Below the pieces are notes generated by a model. It did no database searches. It worked only from the letters and a program-made list of their open reading frames with translations, and had not been told where the DNA came from. Both the position numbers and the translations under genes were made by a program. This document shows positions 45,101 to 52,480 of a DNA stretch of 64,000 bases, in pieces; the first letter of the stretch is position 1, and each line of letters opens with the position of its first letter. The stretch covers positions 1,736,001-1,800,000 of the forward strand of contig OZ244224.1 in NCBI GenBank assembly GCA_965217015.1. Reading direction: 5' to 3'. This DNA is from JAYQKL01 sp038142705 (lineage in GTDB: Bacteria > Pseudomonadota > Alphaproteobacteria > RS24).

Positions 45101-45674
45101 AGAGCCCGCCCTCGCTCAGGGCGAAGCGCGCCAGCGTGGCACATTGATTCATGAATTATTGGAAGGCTTATCGAGCGGGCTTCAACTTGAAACCCTTTCA
45201 GAAGAAGTGTTGCAGGAAAAGGCTGAAAGCTGGTTGGCGCGGCGCACTCAAAACACACAAATTTTTGATGCGGATAAGCAAAAACAAATGGCACAAGAAG
45301 CGCTTAAGGTTTTGACAAATGAAGAGCTGAAGCCATTATTTGGCCCACAAAGCCGTTTTGAATTGGCCGTGGCGGGTCGGCTGGAAAGCCAGAAAAAAGG
45401 CTGGCGGCATTTCGCGGGGCGGATTGACCTTTATGTTGAAACCGATGATGCGATTATCATTGCAGATTTCAAAACCAATCGCGAGCCGCCTCAATCAGAC
45501 GCCGAAAATCCAGACGAGATTCCGCCTGCCTATTTGATGCAAATGGCTATTTATCGTGCGTTATTACAAAAACAGACGCACAAACCAGTGCAGTGTTATT
45601 TGATTTGGACTGTCAATGCCACCGCGCAGAGACTGCCAGAAAAAATGATGCAGGAAATTTTGCAAAATTTATAA
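42183..45674 (+). CDS. addA: Double-strand break repair helicase-nuclease AddA
   Basis: This 1163-residue UvrD-family helicase has Walker A SANAGSGKTYVLVTRLVALL (residues about 19-38), TYTRSAAAEMQ, motif II LLDEAQDTSP, VVGDEKQSIFSFQGADP, TVHGAKGLEASIVFM and VAMTRARDRLYIGG, then a C-terminal RecB-type nuclease domain with GTLIHELLEGL and IIADFKTNREPP. All catalytic motifs for helicase and nuclease are present. It overlaps addB by four bases. The stop is followed after 92 bases by trxA. Confidence 0.95.
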   Translation: MTESVNASNASRADASIWVSANAGSGKTYVLVTRLVALLLAGSLPERLLCLTYTRSAAAEMQERLFQLLGEWAVMPEPELKRAMEARLGHAPSRKELAKARILFAQALETPGGIKIQTIHAFCESLLNRFPLEAGITPGFQVIDDRLFKNLVAQARRRILDTQDAALRKSLNILTRHLNEQAFDDMIADIVRRRDWFKTHSFDKKIQFLLDSLELSEPPIQYEIMMAFWADFSAQTALAYRDIFRDEVDADLKKADLFDRIARALTQTAPYEEAWALLKGHLLTNKGEIRKSLMRKKLAQAHPKMAEQLQHDAAQLLQTNDALNNARIYDMSVAFYIFADALLDEISALQISQNLLDYDDLIEKTVSLLTDKAATAWVMYKLDGGLDHILLDEAQDTSPAQWKLIEALAAEFFDGESAREQERTVFVVGDEKQSIFSFQGADPTSFERMRQYFENKTAQSNRLFIKVDLQKSYRTVPDVLEVVDKVSAHQGMVESLTENPQKPVQHRAERDTKGFVELWPCEAAEKSDEEDYWRPKAQASILETPRARLATKIADKIHELIADPGLHVQPKDILILVQNRDAFVVDMIRALKQAARRVPVAGADRMQLLEQIAVMDLMAAARAALLPHDDLSLASFLRSPLGGLDEDTLFDLCYGDVSETQNAEYKGPNPALKRRFLYHQLAQAAADETASAAVKKAHQRFQMLCAMANQSAPFEFFSHLLSADGGRRDLIARLGQEVDDPVDELLSLALDYERQNPPNLQGFLSWLENVEAEVKRDMEQGLDAVRIMTVHGAKGLEASIVFMADTCRPSAKTGGARVPLMVGPQGGMLYRPKSDDNSQHGKKYQQVQQDRERAEHKRLLYVAMTRARDRLYIGGFSGYNKRPDDCWYEMISQTLIADPKTQELEENGETIWRYGEASFVDEDRQNASQSAQDFATEAALEVPDWFDKAVTQSHDFIDIESPSLVLQHMDKDTEPALAQGEARQRGTLIHELLEGLSSGLQLETLSEEVLQEKAESWLARRTQNTQIFDADKQKQMAQEALKVLTNEELKPLFGPQSRFELAVAGRLESQKKGWRHFAGRIDLYVETDDAIIIADFKTNREPPQSDAENPDEIPPAYLMQMAIYRALLQKQTHKPVQCYLIWTVNATAQRLPEKMMQEILQNL

Positions 45675-45766
45675 AATGTGCTGATTTGGTTTTAAGCTAT
45701 GCTTGAAAAAGCGATATGACACCTCTACATTTTAGGTAAGAGAATCATTTGAAAAGGAAATAAATA

Positions 45767-46096
45767 ATGGCCGACGCAACAGTTATTCATGCATCTGACA
45801 GCGATTTTGAAGAAAAAGTAATTAACCAAGAAGGCGCCGTTTTGGTCGATTTTTGGGCTGAATGGTGTGGCCCGTGCAAGCAAATCGCGCCTGCATTAGA
45901 TGAAATCGCGGCAGAGATGGACGGCAAGCTGACTATTGTGAAAGTCAATATTGATGAGAACCCCAAAACCCCAACGAATTTCGGGGTGCGTTCTATCCCA
46001 ACCATGATTATGTTTCAAGACGGCCAAAGCACAGCAACCAAAGTGGGCGCGGCACCGAAATCCGACCTTGTTTCATGGATTGAAGAAACGCTCTAA
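45767..46096 (+). CDS. trxA: Thioredoxin
   Basis: This 109-residue thioredoxin has the redox site WAEWCGPCKQIAP (residues about 27-39) and the cis-Pro segment VRSIPTMIMFQDG. It reduces protein disulfides in the cytoplasm. AAGGAA precedes the ATG. Its stop codon overlaps that of folC on the other strand by four bases. The addBA-trxA-folC order is common in alphaproteobacteria. Confidence 0.97.
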   Translation: MADATVIHASDSDFEEKVINQEGAVLVDFWAEWCGPCKQIAPALDEIAAEMDGKLTIVKVNIDENPKTPTNFGVRSIPTMIMFQDGQSTATKVGAAPKSDLVSWIEETL

Positions 46097-47370
46097 TCGG
46101 GCTGATTGATACGGGCTAAAACCTGCCCTGCCAAATAAAGCGAACCACAAATTAACACCAGCCCATGCGGGGGCATTGCGTGCATGCAGGCGTCAAAATC
46201 AGGATAGGCCTTTGCCGCAAGCCCCGCCTTTTGCGCGACATCGCATAAAGCCTCAGCGCTGAGGCTATTGGGTTCATTTTCAATTTTCAGGGTTGCAATA
46301 TTGAGCGGTAGGCCTTTGAAGGCGGCAAAATAATCATCAGCTTGCTTGGTGTTGAGCATGCCGCAAATCAAGCTGATTTGTGTGTTTTCTGCTCCTTGTG
46401 TTTTAAGCCATTGGCTGAGAGCCTGCGCCGCGGCAGGGTTATGTCCGCCATCAAGCCAACAATTTTGATGGTCTGGATAGTCCGGCAGCGGTGGTAGTTT
46501 TTGCAGGCGTGCTGGCCAGCGTGCTGTTGCTAGACCCGCTGCGATGGCTTTGTCTGACAGCCCTAAATCGAGTGCGGCTTTAATGGCAAGGGCAGCGTTT
46601 TCATATTGATGCGCCCCAATTAAAGCGGGAAGGGGATATGTTTTTTCAAGGCCATCATGCGCAAAAACCAACCCATCATCACCAATATGATAAGACCAGT
46701 CCTCACCGCTTATGTGCAAGGGCGCGCTTATTTGCTTGGCGGTTTGTTGTAAAACACGCTGCGCCGCAGGGTTTTGGGCCGCGCTAAGGGCAAGACAATT
46801 GGCTTTGAGAATACCCGCCTTTTCAGCGGCGATTTGTTCAAGTTGCGTGCCAAGAAACTGCTCATGGTCCATACTGATGGGCGTGATAAGTGTCTGGCGC
46901 GGCGCGGCAATCACATTAGTGGCGTCAAGCCGCCCGCCCAAGCCAACCTCAAGCAGCAAATAATCAGCTTCATATTGGGCAAATGCACAAAACGCCGTCG
47001 CGGTTGTCGCCTCAAAAAATGTAATTGGCGCACCGGCATTTTTTTCTTCAACTTCAGCAAGTATTGCCGCCAGTTCTGTTTCAGAAATAGGCTGGCCATT
47101 AAGCTCAATGCGCTCATGGAAATGCACTAAATGCGGCGATGTGTAAGCATGGACACGCAAACCCTGCGCTTGCATCATGGCTTTCAAATAGGCAAGGGTA
47201 GAGCCTTTGCCATTGGTGCCAGCAATATGAATAACAGGCGGGAGTTTTGTTTCCGGGTTGGAGAGACGGTCAAGAAGCTGCCACATGCGCTCAAGCGACA
47301 GGTCAATATATTTTGGGTGTAGTTCAAGAAAGCGCGCCAAATAAGCTTGGCTATCAGAGGCTTGTGGCAT
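46093..47370 (-). CDS. folC: Folylpolyglutamate synthase / dihydrofolate synthase
   Basis: This 425-residue Mur-ligase-fold enzyme adds glutamate to dihydropteroate and then to folates. It has the ATP-binding HIAGTNGKGSTLAYL (about residues 47-61), LLEVGLGGRLDATN, and a FLGTQLEQIAAEKAGILK segment carrying the carbamylated Lys region, then DGGHNPAAA in the C-terminal domain. It is the last gene of the minus-strand run from aroA and is six bases after accD. Confidence 0.95.
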   Translation of the reverse strand: MPQASDSQAYLARFLELHPKYIDLSLERMWQLLDRLSNPETKLPPVIHIAGTNGKGSTLAYLKAMMQAQGLRVHAYTSPHLVHFHERIELNGQPISETELAAILAEVEEKNAGAPITFFEATTATAFCAFAQYEADYLLLEVGLGGRLDATNVIAAPRQTLITPISMDHEQFLGTQLEQIAAEKAGILKANCLALSAAQNPAAQRVLQQTAKQISAPLHISGEDWSYHIGDDGLVFAHDGLEKTYPLPALIGAHQYENAALAIKAALDLGLSDKAIAAGLATARWPARLQKLPPLPDYPDHQNCWLDGGHNPAAAQALSQWLKTQGAENTQISLICGMLNTKQADDYFAAFKGLPLNIATLKIENEPNSLSAEALCDVAQKAGLAAKAYPDFDACMHAMPPHGLVLICGSLYLAGQVLARINQPD

Positions 47371-47376
47371 CTAAGC

Positions 47377-48249
47377 TTATTCAGCCGGACTTGCTGCCAT
47401 CTCATTGCCGGTCAAAAGGCGTAGTAATTTACCAAGTGTCTCGGCCATTTGATGGCGATGCACAACCATATCGACCATGCCATGTTCAAGCAAATATTCA
47501 GCGCGTTGGAAGCCATCTGGCAATTTTTCATTAATGGTGTCTTGAATAACCCGCGGGCCAGCAAAACCAATCAACGCCCCTGGCTCGGCAATATGTACAT
47601 CGCCCAACATGCCATAAGAGGCGGTCACACCACCTGTGGTTGGGTCGGTTAAGACCACCAGATAGGGCAGCCCACGCTCGCGCAATTCCTGAATAATCAC
47701 TGTGGTGCGTGGCATTTGCATAAGTGACAAAATACCTTCTTGCATGCGCGCCCCGCCAGCTGCAGCCACCACAATAAAGGGCGCATTGTTTTCAAGCGCA
47801 AGCTCGCCACCGCGAATAACAGTTTCACCAGCGGCCATGCCTAACGACCCCCCCATGAAAGAGAAATCCTGCACAACCACCACAGTTTCAATGCCGCTTA
47901 TTTTACCTAGACCGATGGATACGGCATCTTTTTTGCCGGTTTTGCTGCGCGCTTCTTTCAGGCGGTCAGAATATTTTTTTGTATCTTTGAATTTAAGTGG
48001 GTCAAAAGGCACATCTGGCGTGTCAATTTGTTCATATTGGCTGTCATCAAACAAAAGGTCAAAACGCTCTGTTGTGTTAAGCCGCATGTGATTGTCGCAA
48101 CCCGGGCAGACTTTTTTCAAGACTTCCATATCGCGATGGAAAATCATTTCGCCGCAATCATTGCAATTGACCCATAGATTATCAGGCGTATCATTTTTTT
48201 TGAAAACCGCTTCAAATCGAGGTCGAACAAAATTTTTAATCCAGTTCAT
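47377..48249 (-). CDS. accD: Acetyl-CoA carboxylase carboxyltransferase subunit beta
   Basis: This 290-residue beta subunit transfers CO2 from carboxybiotin to acetyl-CoA, the first step of fatty acid synthesis, with AccA. The zinc-ribbon Cys pairs are at CNDCGEMI and CPGCDNHM (residues about 29-54). The carboxyltransferase core has GGARMQEGILSLMQM and TDPTTGGVTASYGMLGD. trpA precedes it by 71 bases containing direct repeats, and folC follows closely, an order conserved in alphaproteobacteria. Confidence 0.96.
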   Translation of the reverse strand: MNWIKNFVRPRFEAVFKKNDTPDNLWVNCNDCGEMIFHRDMEVLKKVCPGCDNHMRLNTTERFDLLFDDSQYEQIDTPDVPFDPLKFKDTKKYSDRLKEARSKTGKKDAVSIGLGKISGIETVVVVQDFSFMGGSLGMAAGETVIRGGELALENNAPFIVVAAAGGARMQEGILSLMQMPRTTVIIQELRERGLPYLVVLTDPTTGGVTASYGMLGDVHIAEPGALIGFAGPRVIQDTINEKLPDGFQRAEYLLEHGMVDMVVHRHQMAETLGKLLRLLTGNEMAASPAE

Positions 48250-48275
48250 GTAAGTTTTGCCTTAAGTTTTTCAAT

Positions 48276-48306
48276 CAGTTTCAAATCGTTTCAAATCATT
48301 TCAAAG
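48276..48306 (-). repeat. Short direct repeats between trpA and accD
   Basis: The spacer holds GTTTCAAATC twice in tandem (10-bp period) plus a third partial TTTCAAAG copy. On the minus strand this reads as repeated GATTTGAAAC. The period is one helical turn. It could be a regulator site for accD or slippage; there is no further support. Confidence 0.5.
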
Positions 48307-48320
48307 CTTAAAAATCATTA

Positions 48321-49142
48321 TTACGCTTGTTTTACGCCTTGCGCAAGTTCTTCAGCCAGCTTAATGACGCGCCCAATTGTATCAGGCCCAGCCTGACCCT
48401 TATCATCTAAAGAGTTTTTAATCTGGTCCACCAATGCTGATCCCACAACCACACCATCGGCGGCTTGCGCAAATTCTTTGGCGGCTGCTGGCGTTTTAAT
48501 GCCAAAGCCGATACATATTGGCAGCTCTGTGTGGTTTTTGATGCGTTGCACCGCCTGCGTGACTTGCTGCTGTTGTGGTACAGACGATCCGGTAATGCCT
48601 GTGATAGAGACATAATAAACAAAACCAGATGTGTTCGCCAAAACCTCTGGCAGGCGTTTATCGTCTGTCGTGGGTGTCGCCAAGCGAATAAAATTAAGCC
48701 CAGCGTTAAGTGCTGGCAGGCATAATTCCTCATCTTCTTCTGGTGGCAAGTCGACAATAATCAGGCCATCAACGCCGGCGGTTTTGGCTTGGTCTAAAAA
48801 CCGCTCAACCCCGAAAATATAAACCGGATTATAATAGCCCATTAAAACAATCGGCGTGTCTTGATTGGTCTCGCGAAAGCGCGTGACCATTTGCAAGGTT
48901 TTTTCAACACTCATACCTGCCGCCAAGGCGCGTTGCGAGGCATGCTGGATTGAGGGGCCATCTGCCATCGGGTCGGTAAAGGGCATGCCAAGCTCAATAA
49001 TATCAGCATGGGCTGCTAACCCTTCAAGGATTTTTTGGCTTGTGGCCTCATCTGGATCACCCGCTGTGATAAAGGCGACAAATGCTTTTTCCTGTTTTTG
49101 GCTGAGGTCACTCAAGCGCTTTTCTAATCGTGTGTCGCTCAT
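48321..49142 (-). CDS. trpA: Tryptophan synthase alpha chain
   Basis: This 273-residue TIM barrel cleaves indole-3-glycerol phosphate to indole, which passes through a tunnel to TrpB. It has FVAFITAGDP at strand 1, the catalytic Glu in IIELGMPFTDPMADGP, the catalytic Asp region DGLIIVDLPPEED, and the phosphate-binding GFGIKTP and GVVVGSALV. The start lies four bases after the trpB stop, consistent with coupled production of the alpha2-beta2 complex. Confidence 0.97.
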   Translation of the reverse strand: MSDTRLEKRLSDLSQKQEKAFVAFITAGDPDEATSQKILEGLAAHADIIELGMPFTDPMADGPSIQHASQRALAAGMSVEKTLQMVTRFRETNQDTPIVLMGYYNPVYIFGVERFLDQAKTAGVDGLIIVDLPPEEDEELCLPALNAGLNFIRLATPTTDDKRLPEVLANTSGFVYYVSITGITGSSVPQQQQVTQAVQRIKNHTELPICIGFGIKTPAAAKEFAQAADGVVVGSALVDQIKNSLDDKGQAGPDTIGRVIKLAEELAQGVKQA

Positions 49143-49145
49143 GGC

Positions 49146-50366
49146 TTAGCCCTCATTCAAATCAACATTGAGATAGCCCGCGACGGAAAACACATCTTTA
49201 TCGCCCCGCCCGCACATATTCATGACCATAATATGATCAGCAGGCAGGTCGGGTGCAATTTTCGCCACATGGGCCAAAGCATGGCTTGGCTCAAGTGCTG
49301 GAATAATGCCCTCTAGTCGGGTGCAAAGCTGAAACGCCTCCAGCGCCTCATCATCGGTGACGGCGACATATTCTACCCGCCCCATATCTTTAAGCCAGGC
49401 ATGTTCTGGCCCAATGCCCGGATAATCCAGACCGGCTGATATGGAGTGGCCTTCAGTGATTTGCCCATCTTCATTTTGAAGCAAATAAGTGCGGTTGCCG
49501 TGCAAAACACCAGGTTTGCCGCCTGCTAATGAGGCCGCATGGTCAGGCGTATCTAGCCCAAGACCCCCCGCCTCAACACCAATGATACGGATATTTTCAT
49601 CATCTAAAAATGGGTGAAACAAGCCGAGCGCATTTGACCCACCACCAATACAGGCGACCAAACTATCGGGCAGGCGGCCTTCACGCTCCATCATTTGGGC
49701 GCGGGTTTCGCGGCCAATGACAGATTGGAAATCGCGTACCATAGCAGGATATGGGTGCGGACCAGCGGCAGTGCCGATAATATAAAATGTGTTCTCAACA
49801 TTGGTGACCCAATCGCGCAATGCTTCATTCATAGCATCTTTTAATGTGCCGGCCCCAGAGGTCACAGGCTGGATATCCGCCCCGAGTAATTTCATACGAA
49901 ATACATTGGGTTTTTGGCGCTCAATATCGGTTGCGCCCATAAACACAGTGCAGGGCAAGCCAAAGCGGGCGGCGGCAGTGGCGACAGCAACACCATGCTG
50001 GCCCGCGCCTGTCTCGGCAATAATGCGCGTTTTGCCCATGCGTTTGGCAAGTAAAATTTGCCCCAGACAATTATTGATTTTATGCGATCCCGTATGGTTC
50101 AGTTCATCGCGTTTGAGATAAATTTTGGCACCCCCAAAATGCTCCGTCAGCCGTTCGGCAAAATAAAGCGGCGAGGGTCGCCCGACATAATGCATTTGCA
50201 AATCAAGCAATTCAGCTTCATAGGCTGGATCTTTTTTGGCGGCCTCATAAGCCTGCTCAAGATCTAAGATGAGCGGCATGAGAGTTTCCGCAACAAAACG
50301 CCCGCCAAAAATACCAAAGCGACCATTTTCATCAGGGCCATTCATATATGAATTTGGCTGTTTCAT
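49146..50366 (-). CDS. trpB: Tryptophan synthase beta chain
   Basis: This 406-residue PLP enzyme joins indole and serine to tryptophan. The PLP Lys is in LNHTGSHKINNCLGQ, with ETGAGQHGVA, the phosphate-binding CIGGGSNALGLF and SAGLDYPGIGPEH. The ribosome binding site GAGGAAAAAGG is well placed. It follows trpF by 46 bases. Confidence 0.97.
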   Translation of the reverse strand: MKQPNSYMNGPDENGRFGIFGGRFVAETLMPLILDLEQAYEAAKKDPAYEAELLDLQMHYVGRPSPLYFAERLTEHFGGAKIYLKRDELNHTGSHKINNCLGQILLAKRMGKTRIIAETGAGQHGVAVATAAARFGLPCTVFMGATDIERQKPNVFRMKLLGADIQPVTSGAGTLKDAMNEALRDWVTNVENTFYIIGTAAGPHPYPAMVRDFQSVIGRETRAQMMEREGRLPDSLVACIGGGSNALGLFHPFLDDENIRIIGVEAGGLGLDTPDHAASLAGGKPGVLHGNRTYLLQNEDGQITEGHSISAGLDYPGIGPEHAWLKDMGRVEYVAVTDDEALEAFQLCTRLEGIIPALEPSHALAHVAKIAPDLPADHIMVMNMCGRGDKDVFSVAGYLNVDLNEG

Positions 50367-50412
50367 GCCTTTTTCCTCGTCAAAACTGTCATCTTACATC
50401 ATGGTTTATGTG

Positions 50413-51069
50413 TTATGCCGCGTTTTCACGCGCAAGGCGACAAAATTCAATGATTTTATCAGCGTCTTTTTGCCCCGGCGCCTGTTCCACACCAGATGAA
50501 ACATCTAGCATTTTCGCGCCCGTGCGGGCAAGCGCATCTTGCACATTATCTAAGCTAAGCCCGCCAGAAAGCATCCAGCTTGAATTCATAGCCTGGTTTT
50601 GATAATCGGCCAGAATATGCCAGTCAAATGTTTCTCCGCGCCCGCCTGGCACATCGGCATTGGCTGGGGGTTTGGCATCAAATAACAATATATCAACCAA
50701 AGGCGCAAAATTGGCTGCCTGTTTCAAATCATCGGCGGTTGCTACCCCCAAAGCCTTGATGAGGGGCAGTCCGGTTTGGGCTTTAATGGCGTTGACGCGT
50801 GCCGGGGTTTCATGCCCATGCAGTTGCAAATAATCAGGCTGAAACGCTTCTAGCAGGCTGTTAATTTCGTCATCTTGCGGGTCCACCATTAGCGCGACGG
50901 ATTTTACAGTACCCGATAGCTTTGCTGCCAGATTAGCCGCATCGGAGAATGCCAGATGGCGCGCGGATTTTTCAAAAAACACAAAGCCTGCAAAGTCGGC
51001 TTGTGCGGTATTCACCGCCTCAATATCCGCTTCTCGATTCAGCCCGCATATTTTAATGCGCACGCTCAT
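50413..51069 (-). CDS. trpF: Phosphoribosylanthranilate isomerase
   Basis: This 218-residue TIM barrel carries out the Amadori rearrangement in tryptophan synthesis. It has the catalytic Cys in KICGLNREADIEA, the DYLQLHGHE segment, LLFDAKPP with the catalytic Asp, and LSGGLSLDNV for phosphate binding. Its start overlaps the pyrF stop by four bases. trpC, trpD and trpE are not here, as usual for the split trp genes of alphaproteobacteria. Confidence 0.95.
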   Translation of the reverse strand: MSVRIKICGLNREADIEAVNTAQADFAGFVFFEKSARHLAFSDAANLAAKLSGTVKSVALMVDPQDDEINSLLEAFQPDYLQLHGHETPARVNAIKAQTGLPLIKALGVATADDLKQAANFAPLVDILLFDAKPPANADVPGGRGETFDWHILADYQNQAMNSSWMLSGGLSLDNVQDALARTGAKMLDVSSGVEQAPGQKDADKIIEFCRLARENAA

Positions 51070-51776
51070 TCGGCTATATCCATCAGGCTTTGGGTGATGG
51101 CTTGTGCAGATGCTATCGGGTTTTCAGCTCCGGTTATGGCGCGTCCAATAACCAGAATATCCGCGCCTTCAGCATAGGCTTGCTCGGGCGTCATCACGCG
51201 TTTTTGGTCATGGGTCGGGCTGGCATTTGGGCGAATACCCGGCACAATGAGCTTAAAGTCTTTGCCGCAATGCTGGCGCAGTGTGGCAATTTCATGTGCA
51301 GAACAAACCACGCCTGCCATGCCTGCTTGTTGTGCCATATCCGCCAGTCGCAAAACTTGTTCTCGTGGTGTGCCGGCAATGCCCATTTGATGCAGGTCGC
51401 TTTCTTCCAGCGAGGTTAAAATAGTGACCGCAATCATTTGCGGTGCTTTATCGCCACATTCTTGCGCCGCTTGTGCGGCGGCTTGCATCATGGCCATACC
51501 CCCGCCAGCATGGACATTCAAAATAGCAGGCTCAAGGGGTGCTAAGGCCCGCACAGCCGAAGCGACTGTATTGGGAATATCATGCAATTTCAGGTCTAAG
51601 AAAATCGGCACATTATGGCGCGCAATGGCGTGATAGCCCGCTGCGCCAGTGGCGTAAAAATACTCCATACCGATTTTGACGCCACCAATATGCGGGGCAA
51701 GTTTTTCAGCTAAATCATCTGCCCGCTCGGTATTGGGCGTATCGAGGGCGCAAAAGACCGGATTGTCAAAAGTCAT
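51066..51776 (-). CDS. pyrF: Orotidine 5'-phosphate decarboxylase
   Basis: This 236-residue TIM barrel makes UMP in the last step of pyrimidine synthesis. The catalytic DLKLHDIPNTV array (alternating Lys and Asp) is intact at about residues 62-72. VKIGMEYFY near residue 34, IVPGIRPNAS and DILVIGRAITGA complete the family pattern. It overlaps trpF by four bases and follows the LapA gene by 33. Confidence 0.95.
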   Translation of the reverse strand: MTFDNPVFCALDTPNTERADDLAEKLAPHIGGVKIGMEYFYATGAAGYHAIARHNVPIFLDLKLHDIPNTVASAVRALAPLEPAILNVHAGGGMAMMQAAAQAAQECGDKAPQMIAVTILTSLEESDLHQMGIAGTPREQVLRLADMAQQAGMAGVVCSAHEIATLRQHCGKDFKLIVPGIRPNASPTHDQKRVMTPEQAYAEGADILVIGRAITGAENPIASAQAITQSLMDIAE

Positions 51777-51809
51777 TATATAGGCTCGCTATCATCGCTG
51801 TCTCACTGC

Positions 51810-52061
51810 TTATTTAGAGCTTTTGCGTTGTTTTTGCCAGATATTTATCCGCGTGACCAGGCTGCCAATCACAACGCCACATATGAGCGCGCCCATAATG
51901 ATGATAAAAAGCGGCAGCTGAACCCCCATTTCCGGATTATCTGGGGTCAACGGGTCAATTGATATGAGGACTTGCCGAGAATTGGCAAAAGCTAAAATAA
52001 GAATAAGGCTTAGAAAAAATATAAAAACAGCGATTTTGGAAATGTTTTTTATCAAACGCAC
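51810..52061 (-). CDS. LapA-domain small membrane protein
   Basis: This 83-residue protein has two hydrophobic helices (FIFFLSLILILAFANSRQV and LPLFIIIMGALICGVVIGSL) and a basic cytoplasmic tail, the pattern of LapA/YciS-type proteins involved in lipopolysaccharide assembly control. The position directly after ihfB is conserved in proteobacteria. It lies four bases after the ihfB stop. Confidence 0.85.
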   Translation of the reverse strand: MRLIKNISKIAVFIFFLSLILILAFANSRQVLISIDPLTPDNPEMGVQLPLFIIIMGALICGVVIGSLVTRINIWQKQRKSSK

Positions 52062-52065
52062 TGTT

Positions 52066-52350
52066 TTATTTATCCGCGTTTAAGCGTTCGCGTAAATCTT
52101 TGCCAGTCTTGAAGAAAGGCACATTTTTTTCAGCCACAGCAACCGCTTCGCCCGTGCGTGGGTTTCGCCCGATACGGGGAGCGCGGGTTTTAACCGAGAA
52201 CGCACCAAAGCCGCGTAATTCAACGCGATTGCCCTGACTGAGCGCATTGGTGATTTCGTCAAAAATAGTATTCACCACACGCTCAACATCACGTTGATAT
52301 AAATGTGGGTATTTATCGGCAATGATGTTTACGAGTTCGGATTTAATCAT
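52066..52350 (-). CDS. ihfB: Integration host factor subunit beta
   Basis: This 94-residue HU/IHF-family DNA-bending protein has IADKYPHLYQRDVERVVN, the RGFGAFSVK segment and the DNA-intercalating GRNPRTGEAV arm with its Pro. The start is set at the ATG giving MIKSELV; a TTG two codons upstream is possible. The location after rpsA is the standard place for ihfB. Subunit alpha is not in this window. Confidence 0.95.
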   Translation of the reverse strand: MIKSELVNIIADKYPHLYQRDVERVVNTIFDEITNALSQGNRVELRGFGAFSVKTRAPRIGRNPRTGEAVAVAEKNVPFFKTGKDLRERLNADK

Positions 52351-52480
52351 TTTCAAAATCTCAATAAAGCTAAAATTGTTCTTTAGCTTGCCAAAGCATT
52401 ATCAGGTCGTCAAGGCACAAGCGGCGACATATTCAATAAAAATATGCCGCCGCTCATTGTTTCGTTTTGAAGCAAAAAGA

